31,890 nt of DNA, from the IMG/VR virus record IMGVR_UViG_3300029999_000020, positions 1 to 31,890 of that record. One strand, written 5' to 3'. Source of the DNA: a virus. Every line of letters begins with the position of its first letter. Position 1 is the first letter of the stretch. The notes beneath the pieces are model-generated. The model saw nothing but the letters and a program-made list of their open reading frames with translations. It made no database searches and was not told the origin of the DNA. This document shows positions 7,646 through 14,099 of the stretch, piece after piece. Made by a program: the position numbers and the translations under genes.

Positions 7646-8220
7646 TGTAAAGCTCCTTCTAACTCAACCCAAGCCCATGTCTCGTGGACTAGGACTCTTC
7701 GAATTGTAGGTACAGAGACACCGAACTCCCGCGCCCACGCCGAAGCCGAACCACGCACCACAGGGCGGGACTTAATTTCGCGCACGATAGCCTCAGTAAG
7801 CTTAGAGGCATGATGCTTGTCACCATAAGGGTGGTCATACCTATTATGACAGGACCGACAGAGACTAACGTAACTCAGCGGGTCGTACGGGTCGTTGTCA
7901 TGAATCTGGGCCCAGTCATACTTGGTTGCGGTGCAATCACGCACCCCTAGCTCGCGGTTGTAACAACTAGATGCCCTGCCCCTCACCTGAAGCACACGAT
8001 GATGCGCTGCATCATAGCCAGCGCCGTCACCCTTCCAGCTAGGGTGGTCCTCACCTTGAGGTAGGTGGGACGCTACGCATGAGTGCGAACAGTTACGCTG
8101 CTGCGCATACATCCACGTAGGCTTGCCGCAGCTTTCGCAGGGTCGCTCAGTGTACTTTGTATAGCTTTTGTCACGACGAACCAGCGGGTCCTTGGTTGGG
8201 TAGAGCTTGTCTGCATCCAT
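7642..8220 (-). CDS. HNH homing-type endonuclease
   Basis: 192 residues, ATG start. The N-terminal zinc knuckle pairs CESCGKPTW with the CSHSC of RNCSHSC (about 27-50). The HNH core follows: AHHRVLQVRG supplies the first histidine, and YVSLCRSCHNRYDHP supplies the Asn/His helix with its CxxC. The C-terminal 45 residues look like a helix-turn-helix, KLTEAIVREIKSR then AWAREFGVSVPTIRRVL, as in intron- or gap-encoded homing nucleases. It sits between two small low-complexity genes and is probably a mobile element cutting phage DNA lacking it. Confidence 0.9.
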   Translation of the reverse strand: MDADKLYPTKDPLVRRDKSYTKYTERPCESCGKPTWMYAQQRNCSHSCVASHLPQGEDHPSWKGDGAGYDAAHHRVLQVRGRASSCYNRELGVRDCTATKYDWAQIHDNDPYDPLSYVSLCRSCHNRYDHPYGDKHHASKLTEAIVREIKSRPVVRGSASAWAREFGVSVPTIRRVLVHETWAWVELEGALQ

Positions 8221-8237
8221 GACCTCAGGCTACCACA

Positions 8238-8459
8238 CTAGGAAGAGAGACCGGAGTTAACCTGTTGCGTTGTCCAAGCCCACGCATTGGCCGGGGTCTT
8301 CCCGAGCGGACCATTGCCCTTGGCGTCAGAAAATACCTCCTGGCCATGCGGCTCGATGTACACACTGGCAGGAGTGGGCGCAGACTGCACCGTCCAGCCA
8401 GGCACCTGAAGGGGGTAGTCAGTACTGTCCGTGTTAACAAACACTGGCGTTGCGCTCAT
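8238..8459 (-). CDS. Hypothetical small protein
   Basis: 73 residues, read from the ATG that overlaps the previous stop as ATGA; an earlier ATG five codons upstream is less likely. Sequence contains DYPLQVPGWTVQSAP and a Trp-rich segment NAWAWTTQQ. No TM segment and no motif recognised. One of several short coupled genes between the SpoVS-like gene and the lysis region. Confidence 0.6.
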   Translation of the reverse strand: MSATPVFVNTDSTDYPLQVPGWTVQSAPTPASVYIEPHGQEVFSDAKGNGPLGKTPANAWAWTTQQVNSGLSS

Positions 8460-8746
8460 TGGTTGTTCTGCCATTTCATGTTGTTGTAGTTATCAGTAGC
8501 GATACCATTCTGCGGCTTCAGCATGCCGCCCATGGTCGCCTCGGTCTGGCCTGCACTCATCCCGTTGCCACTGCCGGTCAACTTGACATGAGCTGGGCCA
8601 CCTGAATTCATTGACGCCTGCCGTGCCAGGAACGACGTCGGGACAGCCGGGGTCAGCGTACCCGCACCATTAATTCCCTGGTTCATGGCCTCGTTACGAT
8701 TCTGCGGCTGGAAGCTACCGCCACCTGGCTCCGCTGGCATAGTCAT
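8456..8746 (-). CDS. Hypothetical Gly/Asn/Gln/Met-rich protein
   Basis: 96 residues, ATG start with GAGG upstream. Composition is dominated by Gly, Asn, Gln and Met (QPQNRNEAMNQGINGAG; MSAGQTEATMGGMLKPQNG), ending NNMKWQNNQ. Probably disordered. No homology recognised. Confidence 0.6.
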   Translation of the reverse strand: MTMPAEPGGGSFQPQNRNEAMNQGINGAGTLTPAVPTSFLARQASMNSGGPAHVKLTGSGNGMSAGQTEATMGGMLKPQNGIATDNYNNMKWQNNQ

Positions 8747-8771
8747 GACACCACCTCTATTCCATTGTAAC

Positions 8772-9047
8772 CTAGTCGGCCACGACTACTCGCAATGTCA
8801 TCCCAGTTACAACACCATCCGGCATCTTGATATCGCAGAAGCCGGGCACTAGCTGGAGGTCTATCCCACGTGGTGCACAGTACCCTCGCGCGACGGCGCA
8901 GCCTTTCACCGCCTGGCCAATGGCACCCGCACCAATGGCGCGCATCAGCACTGTCTTATTGTCGTAGACACCATGGCTGATAGCCGACGCTAACTCAGGC
9001 ACGGGCGTACGGCTGCCCACCCTCAGGATCAGTTCCTCGGCCGCCAT
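8772..9047 (-). CDS. SpoVS-like (Alba-fold) protein
   Basis: 91 residues, close to the 86 of Bacillus SpoVS, with GGGAG six bases before the ATG. The characteristic centre is present: MRAIGAGAIGQAVKGCAVARGY followed by LQLVPGFCDIKMPDG and a final TLRVVVAD strand, matching the SpoVS order of AIGAGALNQAVKA-IARGF, then IPAFTDI and a C-terminal strand. SpoVS is a small Alba-like nucleic-acid-binding protein tied to sporulation and cell-division control in Bacillus. In this phage it might bind nucleic acid or interfere with host development; neither is shown. Its start lies within the 3' end of the endonuclease VII-like gene. Confidence 0.85.
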   Translation of the reverse strand: MAAEELILRVGSRTPVPELASAISHGVYDNKTVLMRAIGAGAIGQAVKGCAVARGYCAPRGIDLQLVPGFCDIKMPDGVVTGMTLRVVVAD

Positions 9048-9498
9048 ATTGTGCTCCCGTTATTGTATCCAGGATAGCACGAGCGGGAGGCGACATCAGA
9101 TATTCATACCCGCGCAGAAAGAACTCAGGGTCATCGTGAGCAGCCCGGCCGAGCACGTTTCTATTGCAGTTAACGCAAAGGAGACCCCTAACGCATTTAC
9201 GACAGGCGTACTTAGCATCGTGACCTTCGGTGCAATGATGATCGTGGTCAACAGCTAACCTCTTCTTCTTCCCCTGTGCTCGCTGGCACAGTGCACACCT
9301 GCCACCCTGTGCCTTATAGATAGCCCAGTAGTCGGCACCGCTGATGCCCTTGGTCTCGGCAACACGCCTGTCGTGTGCAGCTAGTGCCCGCTGCTTACGT
9401 AACCCCCTGTCGCACGAGGTACAGTACTTCAAATGGGTGCGGCTCTTCGACTTCTTCCTGCCGCAGTTCTGACATACTTTGCCGGTCCACGCGCTCAA
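8995..9498 (-). CDS. Recombination endonuclease VII-like protein
   Basis: 167 residues from a TTG start; AAGGA lies six bases upstream and the previous stop is within that ribosome site. N-terminal zinc knuckles (CQNCGRKK, CTSCDR) precede the endonuclease VII core: GRCALCQRAQG, then LAVDHDHHCTEGH (DHDH carrying the catalytic His) and VRGLLCVNCNRNVLG. This is the fold of T4 gp49, which resolves Holliday junctions and branched DNA before packaging; related genes also occur as mobile elements. It lies between the DUF3310 and SpoVS-like genes, overlapping the latter by 53 bases. Confidence 0.9.
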   Translation of the reverse strand: MSAWTGKVCQNCGRKKSKSRTHLKYCTSCDRGLRKQRALAAHDRRVAETKGISGADYWAIYKAQGGRCALCQRAQGKKKRLAVDHDHHCTEGHDAKYACRKCVRGLLCVNCNRNVLGRAAHDDPEFFLRGYEYLMSPPARAILDTITGAQYGGRGTDPEGGQPYARA

Positions 9499-9507
9499 GG
9501 TGCATCC

Positions 9508-9747
9508 TTAGAACAGGGTGAGCTGACCATCTATCTGCAGGTTCTTCAGCCGGTTGATCTCACGGTGAATGTAGAAGCATGCCTTCTCTAGGTCCTCCAC
9601 CTCCTTCGCTGGGTCCTTTACACCAGCGCGCCACACGTATTTGATGGCGTTGCCACGGTTGTTGTTGAACCACTCTGTTACGTCCAGGCACTCGATGCCA
9701 TTGGGCAGGCTCGTGTAATGATGCGGATGATGGACGGAATCGCTCAC
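9508..9747 (-). CDS. DUF3310 (SaV-like) protein
   Basis: 79 residues from a GTG overlapping the HNH stop as GTGA. The DUF3310 pattern is nearly complete: VHHPHHYTSLPNGIECLDV, then RGNAIKYVWRAG, then EDLEKACFYIHREINRLK. The family is common in phages and sometimes labelled nucleotide kinase-like on weak evidence, so I give no function. The domain begins right at this GTG. The reading frame remains open upstream through the whole HNH gene to an ATG at 10128, where SDPVNH, the usual first residues of this domain, appears again. Confidence 0.85.
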   Translation of the reverse strand: MSDSVHHPHHYTSLPNGIECLDVTEWFNNNRGNAIKYVWRAGVKDPAKEVEDLEKACFYIHREINRLKNLQIDGQLTLF

Positions 9748-10028
9748 AATGGCACGTGTTCCTTCCGGTGGCAGTTCGCGCAAAGCACTTCGCATAACGC
9801 TATCTCCTGTAGTATCCGGTCCCAACTCCACGTCCCCCGGTACAGTCGCGCTACCGTAGAGGTCTTGGTTGCCGGGTCCAGATGGTGGAAGTCCAGGCAC
9901 CTCGGATCGTCTTCCCCACAACGAGCGCAACCCAGCTCGGTCTTCATTGCGTTTAGCTTTTCCTTCTTCTCGGCTCGGTACTTCCTGTGCCGGTCGTTGT
10001 AGTACCCCGGCGGTCGTACGTAGGGCAT
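9744..10028 (-). CDS. HNH endonuclease, likely insertion in a DUF3310 gene
   Basis: 94 residues from an ATG with AGGAG seven bases upstream. After a basic N-terminal region (RHRKYRAEKKEKLNAMKTEL) comes the compact HNH core: GCARCGEDDP (CxxC), CLDFHHLDPATK (His pair), and EIALCEVLCANCHRKEH (second CxxC and final His). This is the short, free-standing HNH type with a CxxC pair on each side. It ends in a GTGA overlap with the DUF3310 gene. The Shine-Dalgarno of its own suggests independent expression. Confidence 0.85.
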   Translation of the reverse strand: MPYVRPPGYYNDRHRKYRAEKKEKLNAMKTELGCARCGEDDPRCLDFHHLDPATKTSTVARLYRGTWSWDRILQEIALCEVLCANCHRKEHVPL

Positions 10029-10120
10029 CTTCTTTCTCCTGATGGTTAACCGGGTCCGAGTGGCCCTTTCCTGCGGGCACCCACTCGACCGCCCCAGCCT
10101 GGGCGGAAGCCTCTGCGTGA

Positions 10121-10996
10121 TCACTCATGCTCATACACCTTACACTTCGCGCAGCCGGTGTCTTCATCCTGGCCGTCGAACGGGCAGGCTGGCACGGGTG
10201 CCGCTCCATCAAGGGCATCCACTATCGACTGGGCCTTGTCTAACAGTGGCTCGTAGATACTGGGGGTGAGCTTGACCGTGAACTCCTTAGTCTGTTGATT
10301 ACTCTTAAACTCGTAGAGCAGCACCGCCGTGCTAAAGTCCAGCCCCATTGACCGAGCCATGTACAGGTAGATATTAGTCTGCCTGATGTGGCTGACGAAC
10401 GGGCGGCGCAGGTCCTTCCAGATACTGTCGTAGTCGTAGACACCGATGTCCTTGTAGTAGTGCTGAGCCATCAGCTTGGGCGCGTCACGACGCACTGTGC
10501 CGGGCCCGATGGTCTTTATCTCAACCAGATACCCGGGATAGCCCATCGCCCCGTCCTCGCGCCCACGGAGCCGCAGGGGGGTATCCTCCAGGGCTACCTC
10601 CTTGTACTCCCAGAGGTGGCCATAGCACTGGGTATAGTCATGCTCCTGATCGTACATCAGCGGTTCAAGTTCGTTGCCGGTTTGCTTGCCGCAACAGATG
10701 CAACGCCACACCCCCCAGAGCTTGCCGGTCTGCCGCATCCGGCGCTGCCACTTCTGCTCTACCGAGTGGCCCTCATCGAAGATAGATTCCAGCGTGAAGC
10801 TGAAGTCCTCATCGATGACCACGCCCGTTGATATCCGGTAGTAGGTAGCGCGGGGGCACCAGTCAGACCTAGCCATCTCCGACGGGTAGATGTGGTCGGT
10901 TGAATGTGAATGGTCATTGAACTCAGCGAGCGCTACCTTCTTTAGCTCCGGTAAGAGGACACCGCCCTCCTTCTTGATCTTGGCACGGTCACGCAT
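10121..10996 (-). CDS. Cas4/RecB-like PD-(D/E)XK exonuclease with Fe-S-type cysteines
   Basis: 291 residues from ATG at 10996, one base after the previous stop; an ATG at 11080 with GAGG upstream would add 28 low-complexity residues and overlap the small zinc-ribbon gene by 83 bases. Cys47 in DWCPRATYYR starts the domain, His77 follows, the nuclease core has Asp148 (GREDGAMG) and Glu159-x-Lys161 (LVEIKTI), and the C-terminus ends with Cys271, Cys282 and Cys285. One early Cys plus three late ones is the Cas4/AddB type 4Fe-4S arrangement. A CICC motif at about 99-102 may add a zinc site. Probably a DNA end-resecting nuclease feeding the RecA pathway. Confidence 0.8.
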   Translation of the reverse strand: MRDRAKIKKEGGVLLPELKKVALAEFNDHSHSTDHIYPSEMARSDWCPRATYYRISTGVVIDEDFSFTLESIFDEGHSVEQKWQRRMRQTGKLWGVWRCICCGKQTGNELEPLMYDQEHDYTQCYGHLWEYKEVALEDTPLRLRGREDGAMGYPGYLVEIKTIGPGTVRRDAPKLMAQHYYKDIGVYDYDSIWKDLRRPFVSHIRQTNIYLYMARSMGLDFSTAVLLYEFKSNQQTKEFTVKLTPSIYEPLLDKAQSIVDALDGAAPVPACPFDGQDEDTGCAKCKVYEHE

Positions 10997-10997
10997 T

Positions 10998-11126
10998 CTA
11001 CCCACGGGCTTCACGCCCGCACCCGGTGCAGTAGTAGAGGTCTTCGAGGTCGAAGTAGGCAACTTCCTCTTCACAGTCATCGCAGAACCTCAGATTCCCT
11101 TCCCAGTGCCAGTCTAATTCACTCAT
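10998..11126 (-). CDS. Small zinc-ribbon protein
   Basis: 42 residues starting at the second of two adjacent ATGs, in an ATGAGTGA overlap with the WhiB-like gene. It is a compact zinc ribbon: CDDC and CTGC separated by an acidic, aromatic stretch (EEEVAYFDLEDLYY). Two CxxC pairs about 20 residues apart are enough to bind one zinc. A role as adaptor or regulator is possible but unproven. Confidence 0.6.
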   Translation of the reverse strand: MSELDWHWEGNLRFCDDCEEEVAYFDLEDLYYCTGCGREARG

Positions 11127-11490
11127 CATCGTCATCTTCCTCTCCGTCCAGCTCGGCCCGAAGAATAGCCGGGTCGTACCACTGTGCGGGCTCACCAGGT
11201 GGGAACCAGGTCCACTCAGGGCGCGGTACTCGCCCCCCTCTGAGCGGCCATTGCTTTCGTATCGCCTTCCGGTCCAGCTCACTTGTGCCACCCCACACAC
11301 CCTCCTTGCAGTTATTAACGAGCGCGAACAGCAGGCACTGCTCACGGATAGGGCAGACACCATGCTCGTTGCAGAACTCCATCGCTGTCGGCTCGTCCTC
11401 GAACCAAGGGTCGTCACCATTGATAGCCATGCCCTTGCACTTTGCGCGGGCCCACCCGTCTGGTGCCTCCACCCTCAATTTTAAGACCAC
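11119..11490 (-). CDS. WhiB-like Fe-S transcription regulator
   Basis: 123 residues from a GTG overlapping the previous stop as TAGTG. Cys18 lies in the N-terminal ARAKCKG stretch; Cys40, Cys46 and Cys52 sit in EFCNEHGVCPIREQCLLFAL, followed by the diagnostic turn EGVWGGTSELDRKAIRK. The usual order is Cys, then CxxC-x5-C; here the middle pair is spaced C-x5-C, three residues longer than usual. The C-terminal tail is Pro/Trp-rich, then very acidic. WhiB-like proteins are specific to actinobacteria and their phages and act with the primary sigma factor, sensing redox or NO. It could switch host or phage transcription. Confidence 0.9.
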   Translation of the reverse strand: MVLKLRVEAPDGWARAKCKGMAINGDDPWFEDEPTAMEFCNEHGVCPIREQCLLFALVNNCKEGVWGGTSELDRKAIRKQWPLRGGRVPRPEWTWFPPGEPAQWYDPAILRAELDGEEDDDDE

Positions 11491-11954
11491 TAGATGCACC
11501 CGCCCGGCCGGTCGCAGCAATTGGCGACGGCCTCACGCATATCTCCTATCGTGACGCGGAGGTGCTCAATTTCATCGCGAGCTAGAGCCAGCTCTGCCTG
11601 GTCAACGAGGTAGTCATCCTCTGTAAGCACGACGTACCGCTGCCGCCTGGTGTACTGGTTACTAGGCGTCTCCATGAACTCAACGGCAAATACCATCCGG
11701 CGGCCAGCCTGCGTAGCATGTATCCATGCCTTGATAAGGTCCTTTACCTTCAGGCTGTAGCTTGCCTTCTCGGTGTACTTGCATTCGATGCTACTGGTCG
11801 GAGTAGTCACGTCGTTCTTCCTCACCCATCCTGCGCCGGACTGGCTGTTGACCCTGCCACCATACCGCTCGGCCGTGTCCCGCTCCTGCTTCTGACTCCT
11901 CTTCCCTTTGCTGTGCTTACCGACAACAGGTTCACTGCGCCTAACTCTGTCCAT
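11490..11954 (-). CDS. PD-(D/E)XK endonuclease, Holliday junction resolvase-like
   Basis: 154 residues from ATG at 11954, preceded by AGGAGGAAGG. The core has Glu24 (QKQERDTAERYGGR), a GGRVNSQSGAG loop, Asp48 (RKNDVTT) and Glu57-x-Lys59 (SSIECKYTEK), then a helix YSLKVKDLIKAWIHATQAG and strand MVFAVEF. The E...GG..GS.G...D...ExK layout is that of small phage/archaeal Hjc-type resolvases. The last 40 residues are acidic, perhaps coiled coil, ending in CCDRPGGC. Overlapping the recA stop by 14 bases fits a resolvase working on RecA-made junctions. Nuclease family fairly sure; resolvase activity is inference. Confidence 0.7.
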   Translation of the reverse strand: MDRVRRSEPVVGKHSKGKRSQKQERDTAERYGGRVNSQSGAGWVRKNDVTTPTSSIECKYTEKASYSLKVKDLIKAWIHATQAGRRMVFAVEFMETPSNQYTRRQRYVVLTEDDYLVDQAELALARDEIEHLRVTIGDMREAVANCCDRPGGCI

Positions 11955-13056
11955 CAGCCGCTGCCTTCCTCCTCTTGGGTGCGGGGGCGGCACGGGCCAG
12001 GTCGTCCAGCCTGCGCGGGTCTGAACTGATTTCAAGCACCTCGGCCGCTAGCTGCTCCTGGAGTCCCTTGTCCTCGCGGATGGCTGCCTCTGTCTCGGCC
12101 CTGGACTGCCACTTCTGCCCGGCGTAATGATGCCATGAGCCACTGAGCTGGATGACACCGAAGAGGACACCCTGGGAGACGTACTCCTTGCCCAGGTCAT
12201 AGTCGCCACGATGGAAGCCGGTGGTGATGGCATTCCTGAAGTAGAAGTCCACCTCTGCCTTCTGCCTTGGCGCCGCGCTCTTATTCTTGATGGTCTCGAT
12301 GACCACCGCCTGCCCCACCTTGACCGGCTTGGGCAGACCGAAGCGCTTCTCCTCTATCCACTCAGCCCGCGCCAGCTTGGCCCGGACATAGAATGCGTAG
12401 TCCTTACCATAGCCACCAGGACTTGTCTCTGGCTTGCCGAACCGCTGGAAGGTGCCTATCTTATCCCGCCATTGGTTGACCACGATGCCAAGCATCGGCC
12501 GCTCGGTACCATCGGGACTGCGGCGCGTTGCCTTGCCTGCCTTCCTCCAGAACTTATTGAATAGCTTGGCACCGGCTGCGACGGTCGCCTCATTCATGGC
12601 GTTCTCGTCCTCCTGGTCCGGCAGCATTGCGGGATACGAATCGAGCACCAGGCAGTCGTACAACTTTGACTCGGCCGCATCCAATAGGAAGTCTAAGCCC
12701 ATCTCCATTTCCTGGGTGGGTGTGACCACCACCCGGTCATTGTCCACGCCTAGCGCGGCGGCCTGGTCGGTGTCATAGATCTCGCTGGCCAGCCAGAAGG
12801 TGGTGAAGTCCTTGTCAATGGCCTGGTTGGCAGCGATGGTCTTGAAGACCAGAGCGCTCTTGCCACTGCTCTCGTGGCCGATGATCTCTGCCCACTGGTT
12901 GCCGGGCCAGCCACCACCGAGCGCCACGTCTAACGACAGGCTGCCTGTGGTGTACCGCTTGGGCACCACGATGTCGGACGCTAAGACAACGGTGTTGGGG
13001 CCCAGCTTCTTATTGCGTTCATTCACCCACGCTTGTACTTCAGGACTTAGCGCCAC
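11941..13056 (-). CDS. recA: RecA-like recombinase
   Basis: 371 residues from a GTG with GGAG upstream. The ATPase core is plain: Walker A GHESSGKS at 60-67, catalytic Glu92 in ASEIYDTD, Walker B DCLVLDS at 134-140 and the L2-like loop with KPETSPGGYGKDYAFYVRAKL. The N-terminal oligomerisation helix is short and the C-terminus has an alanine/lysine/arginine tail. It promotes strand exchange with the Cas4-like exonuclease, the resolvase and SSB. The upstream 36-residue gene overlaps it by 10 bases, so its translation may depend on that leader gene. Confidence 0.95.
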   Translation of the reverse strand: MALSPEVQAWVNERNKKLGPNTVVLASDIVVPKRYTTGSLSLDVALGGGWPGNQWAEIIGHESSGKSALVFKTIAANQAIDKDFTTFWLASEIYDTDQAAALGVDNDRVVVTPTQEMEMGLDFLLDAAESKLYDCLVLDSYPAMLPDQEDENAMNEATVAAGAKLFNKFWRKAGKATRRSPDGTERPMLGIVVNQWRDKIGTFQRFGKPETSPGGYGKDYAFYVRAKLARAEWIEEKRFGLPKPVKVGQAVVIETIKNKSAAPRQKAEVDFYFRNAITTGFHRGDYDLGKEYVSQGVLFGVIQLSGSWHHYAGQKWQSRAETEAAIREDKGLQEQLAAEVLEISSDPRRLDDLARAAPAPKRRKAAADGQS

Positions 13057-13157
13057 TTATTCTCCAGCTCCTCCATCTTATTGAGCACATCTACGCCGTC
13101 AATGCTCTCAGGCTTATCCTTGAGCCATTCCCTCAGCTCTTCCCACGGCTCATCCAT
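13047..13157 (-). CDS. 36-residue leader gene of recA
   Basis: Short ORF with sequence beginning MDEPWEELREWLKDKP and ending MEELENKWR, acidic and amphipathic, mostly helical. It has no convincing Shine-Dalgarno, but its ATG lies seven bases after a TAAGAT box, as in leaderless actinobacterial mRNAs. It overlaps the recA GTG by 10 bases and its last codons carry the recA ribosome site (GGAG). It may couple recA translation, or be a small RecA-binding protein. Confidence 0.55.
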   Translation of the reverse strand: MDEPWEELREWLKDKPESIDGVDVLNKMEELENKWR

Positions 13158-13164
13158 AGGATGT

Positions 13165-13193
13165 ATCTTACCATTACACGTTGGGGGTGGCAA
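13165..13193 (-). promoter_or_regulatory. Candidate promoter before the recA unit
   Basis: On the minus strand TTGCCA, a 17-base spacer, then TAAGAT. The -35 matches five of six bases of TTGACA and the spacer is optimal; the -10 matches four of six. Transcription would begin about at the ATG of the 36-residue gene, giving a leaderless message. It overlaps the 3' end of the zinc-ribbon gene. Confidence 0.45.
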
Positions 13194-13581
13194 GACCAAA
13201 GTTCTTCATGCCATGAGCCTGCCGGGTGCTCTGTGCTGGTGCATTGCTGCGGGGTGACATCGCATTGCCCACCTGTCCGTCGGACATTCGCCTATCGCTG
13301 GAGTAGCCGCACAACCAGCAGTGCCCGTGGCCCTGCACGATCAGGTAGTCAGCGCCGTCGCAGTTGGGGCACAAGTCGGTCGGCTGATCCTTCACCCACT
13401 GCGGCACGTGGTTGTCGTTGTACCCCTGCTCGTAGAACTGCTGTAGCTGCTGCTGCTGTGGGCTCGCCGGGGCGGGCGGGGGGACCGCCAGGTTATGCTG
13501 CACCTGGTTGTACTGCGCGGGTGTTGAGGGTACCGTTGGGCGCGGTGTAATGCCTCGCGCCTTCTCCCAGAAGTTTGTCAT
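13174..13581 (-). CDS. Zinc-ribbon phage protein with Pro/Gln-rich region
   Basis: 135 residues from the ATG that overlaps the HNH stop as TAATG (MTNFWEKARG). Residues about 10-55 are Pro/Gln/Ala-rich with a QQQQLQQF run. A zinc ribbon follows: CPNCDGADYL and CWLCGYSS. The C-terminal third is Ser/Gly/Asn-rich. Possibly a DNA-binding accessory or replisome adaptor between polymerase and RecA genes, by position only. Confidence 0.7.
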   Translation of the reverse strand: MTNFWEKARGITPRPTVPSTPAQYNQVQHNLAVPPPAPASPQQQQLQQFYEQGYNDNHVPQWVKDQPTDLCPNCDGADYLIVQGHGHCWLCGYSSDRRMSDGQVGNAMSPRSNAPAQSTRQAHGMKNFGLATPNV

Positions 13582-14057
13582 TAGTGGCACTCCTTGTGCG
13601 GGCAGACGCCATGGTTGCTACGCCTACCGCAGTTGCAGTTATAGCATAGCACCTGAAAGCGGTCAGCATCCTCAAAGTTAGTCCTCACTAAGATTCTGAA
13701 AATCTTATCCGGGCTCACGTTTCGGCCTTCTCCATTAGGTCCAGCCAACTGACGCCTATGCTCCGCGCCATCATTATTCACATGGTCCAGCGTGAGGAAT
13801 ATGAACTCAGTCTCACCACAGCACGCACACTTACTCCCATAGTATTCGAATACCTGCTGCTTGACAGCCAGCCTATGGACCATGCCATAGTTTCTTTGCC
13901 GTTCCTGCTGGTCTGGGCGGTTTTGCACGTACTCACGCGCGTACTTGTTGTAGCAGTCCCGGCAGTACGTGCGTATCTTTACCTTCCCCTTTCGCCTGAC
14001 TTCGTAGTCGGCTATCGGCTTTGGTAAATGACATCTCGAACAGTCCTTTGTCTCCAT
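13581..14057 (-). CDS. HNH endonuclease with N-terminal zinc knuckles
   Basis: 158 residues, ATG start. Two N-terminal CxxC pairs (CSRC at 6-9 and CRDC at 32-35) precede the nuclease core: SKCACCGETE (77-80), LTLDHVNNDG with Asp91-His92, and VLCYNCNCGRR with the Asn helix. It lies between the polymerase gene and the zinc-ribbon gene, with its own promoter candidate just upstream. It is a paralogue of the plus-strand HNH protein at 25833 and probably a free-standing homing-type nuclease. It has no clear Shine-Dalgarno. Confidence 0.9.
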   Translation of the reverse strand: METKDCSRCHLPKPIADYEVRRKGKVKIRTYCRDCYNKYAREYVQNRPDQQERQRNYGMVHRLAVKQQVFEYYGSKCACCGETEFIFLTLDHVNNDGAEHRRQLAGPNGEGRNVSPDKIFRILVRTNFEDADRFQVLCYNCNCGRRSNHGVCPHKECH

Positions 14058-14070
14058 ACTTATAGCTTAC

Positions 14071-14099
14071 ATTATGTGGACACCGAAACATAAAGTCAG
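14071..14099 (-). promoter_or_regulatory. Candidate promoter before the HNH gene
   Basis: CTGACT, a 17-base spacer, CATAAT (five of six to TATAAT) on the minus strand, in the AT-rich gap between polymerase stop and HNH start. The message would have a leader of only about six bases. A promoter next to a mobile nuclease would give it expression independent of the operon. Confidence 0.4.

Larger units (their letters stand above)
9508..10128 (-). other. Uninterrupted frame joining a DUF3310 N-terminal fragment to the DUF3310 gene across an HNH gene
   Basis: An ATG at 10128, in an ATGAGTGA overlap with the stop of the exonuclease gene, opens a frame (MSDHAEASAQAGAVEWVPAG, then KGHSDPVNH) that continues without a stop to the end of the DUF3310 gene. 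SDPVNH is what usually starts DUF3310 (DPVNHPxHYT), yet it breaks off and the HNH ribosome site and ATG follow at once. The HNH gene is in another frame. Likely reading: an HNH gene entered an older, longer DUF3310 gene; the upstream stub is still translated or the whole frame yields a long fusion of about 206 residues. Confidence 0.5.
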
